The notes beneath the pieces are model-generated. The model was not told the origin of the DNA, searched no databases, and worked only from the letters and a program-made list of their open reading frames with translations. From positions 1 to 12,872 of the forward strand of contig CAISLL010000110.1 in the NCBI GenBank assembly GCA_903886165.1: 12,872 nt of DNA. Direction: 5' to 3'. The stretch is from an uncultured beta proteobacterium (GTDB lineage Bacteria > Pseudomonadota > Gammaproteobacteria > Burkholderiales > Burkholderiaceae_C). A program made the position numbers and the translations under genes. Of the stretch, positions 11,989 to 12,872 are shown piece by piece (the stretch's first letter is position 1; every line of letters starts with the position of its first letter).

Positions 11989-12872
11989 ATGACAAATGCT
12001 CGACAGGGCTTTTTAAGAAAAGCATTACGCAGCGTGGTTTGTCTCCTCGTTGTGTGGAGTTGGCTGTCTTGGTCTCCGGTGGTGCAAGCGGCTTCAATCA
12101 CCCATGCGAGCAAGTCAAAAAAAGTGGTTGTTGTCAATAAGTCAAAGAAGACGGCAGTTGCCAGCAAACGTCGAGTAAATAAAAAGTTCGCCGCTACAGG
12201 TCGTCAAGAGGCCACCAAATTGGTGGTCGCCGAGTCAAAGCCATCCTTTGGGGAGTTGGCTGGGTTGCATGGGTCGCAAGACGACTTGAATCTGAAGTCG
12301 AGCGTGGCACTGATCGTTGATCAGGATACCAGTGAGGTTTTGTTCAGCAAGAACGACCAGGCTGTTTTGCCCATTGCCTCCTTGACCAAGTTGATGACAG
12401 GGCTGATCATCAGTGAAGCCAACTTGCCCATGGATCAGGCAATCATGGTGACGCAAGAAGACGTTGATACAGAAAAAGGCAGCACTTCCAGATTGCGGGT
12501 CGGTACCGAGCTTAGTCGGGGAGAATTGCTGCATCTGGCATTGATGTCAAGTGAGAATCGCGCAGCCCACGCACTTGGCCGCACTTATCCGGGAGGAATG
12601 TCGGTGTTCGTCAGGCTGATGAACAGCAAGGCGCAAATGCTTGGCATGAAGGACACCCGTTACGTGGAGCCCACTGGGCTCTCCAGTCTCAATCAGTCGA
12701 GCGCACGTGATCTGGTCAAACTCGTCGACGTGGCGCACAGCCAACCCTTGCTCCGGGAGTTCTCTACGTCGACAGGCCATCAGGTGGCGATCGGTAATCG
12801 GGTGTTGCAGTTCAACAATACCAATCGGTTGGTGAAGAATCCAACCTGGGACATCGGATTGCAGAAGACCGG
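11989..12872 (+). CDS. pbpG: D-alanyl-D-alanine endopeptidase (penicillin-binding protein 7 type), 3'-truncated by window edge
   Basis: The frame is open from the ATG at 11989 to the window end (294 full codons). It encodes a periplasmic peptidase S11 family penicillin-binding protein that cleaves D-Ala cross-links of peptidoglycan. A signal peptide (about 1-34, hydrophobic SVVCLLVVWSWLSWSPVV, cut after VQA) is followed by a Lys/Arg-rich stretch at about 42-66 (ASKSKKVVVVNKSKK, SKRRVNKK). The catalytic domain has all three motifs: SxxK at Ser131-Lys134 (ASLTKLM), SxN at Ser188-Asn190 (MSSEN) and KTG at 293-295, the last codon cut by the window edge but necessarily Gly. This organisation fits PbpG rather than DacA-type carboxypeptidases, which have an extra C-terminal domain, but the missing C-terminus prevents confirmation. 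AGGAG at 11978-11982 lies 6 bp before the ATG. Confidence 0.92.
   Translation, partial: MTNARQGFLRKALRSVVCLLVVWSWLSWSPVVQAASITHASKSKKVVVVNKSKKTAVASKRRVNKKFAATGRQEATKLVVAESKPSFGELAGLHGSQDDLNLKSSVALIVDQDTSEVLFSKNDQAVLPIASLTKLMTGLIISEANLPMDQAIMVTQEDVDTEKGSTSRLRVGTELSRGELLHLALMSSENRAAHALGRTYPGGMSVFVRLMNSKAQMLGMKDTRYVEPTGLSSLNQSSARDLVKLVDVAHSQPLLREFSTSTGHQVAIGNRVLQFNNTNRLVKNPTWDIGLQKT

Overview
The window looks like a chromosomal segment of a betaproteobacterium of the order Burkholderiales, most likely family Comamonadaceae and possibly near Rhodoferax. This rests on protein similarity recalled from memory and on the gene order nadE-glnB, sigma/DUF3619/DUF3106/RDD, ilvB-ilvN-ilvC, pssA, leuA. No database was searched. 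There are no phage genes, transposase genes, CRISPR arrays, rRNA or tRNA.

Layout. 1-1015 (minus) is the N-terminal part of a FemAB/GNAT-like protein that runs off the left edge. It diverges from nadE (1035-2711), and the two start codons are only 19 bp apart. glnB (PII, 2763-3101) follows nadE. A long imperfect inverted repeat (3118-3218) fills the gap to a convergent minus-strand cluster read from right to left: a small ECF-like sigma factor (5525-4962), DUF3619 single-pass membrane protein (4965-4522), DUF3106 exported protein (4517-3726) and RDD membrane protein (3739-3218). From 5815 the plus strand carries branched-chain amino-acid genes: ilvB, ilvN and ilvC, a terminator, then pssA (phospholipid synthesis) and leuA. 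The window ends inside a pbpG-type D-alanyl-D-alanine endopeptidase (from 11989).

How the genes work together. IlvB/IlvN make acetolactate or acetohydroxybutyrate and IlvC reduces and isomerises it, on the way to valine, isoleucine and the keto acid that LeuA diverts to leucine. NadE uses glutamine to make NAD+, and PII, the glutamine/2-oxoglutarate sensor, is encoded next to it. The sigma/DUF3619/DUF3106/RDD cluster has the layout of an envelope-responsive sigma system, but that function is inferred.

Most interesting signals. (1) The pssA-leuA gap holds a complete, apparently leucine-responsive attenuator: a 17-residue peptide with LLLKL, an antiterminator and an intrinsic terminator. Its promoter would start transcription close to the peptide's ATG, so the peptide may be translated from a leaderless end. 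(2) Three tandem 38-bp hairpin units lie between ilvN and ilvC. (3) The uncharacterised sigma/DUF3619/DUF3106/RDD cluster has the layout of a sigma/anti-sigma module. (4) A repeat-like insertion may sit in frame inside the FemAB-like gene.
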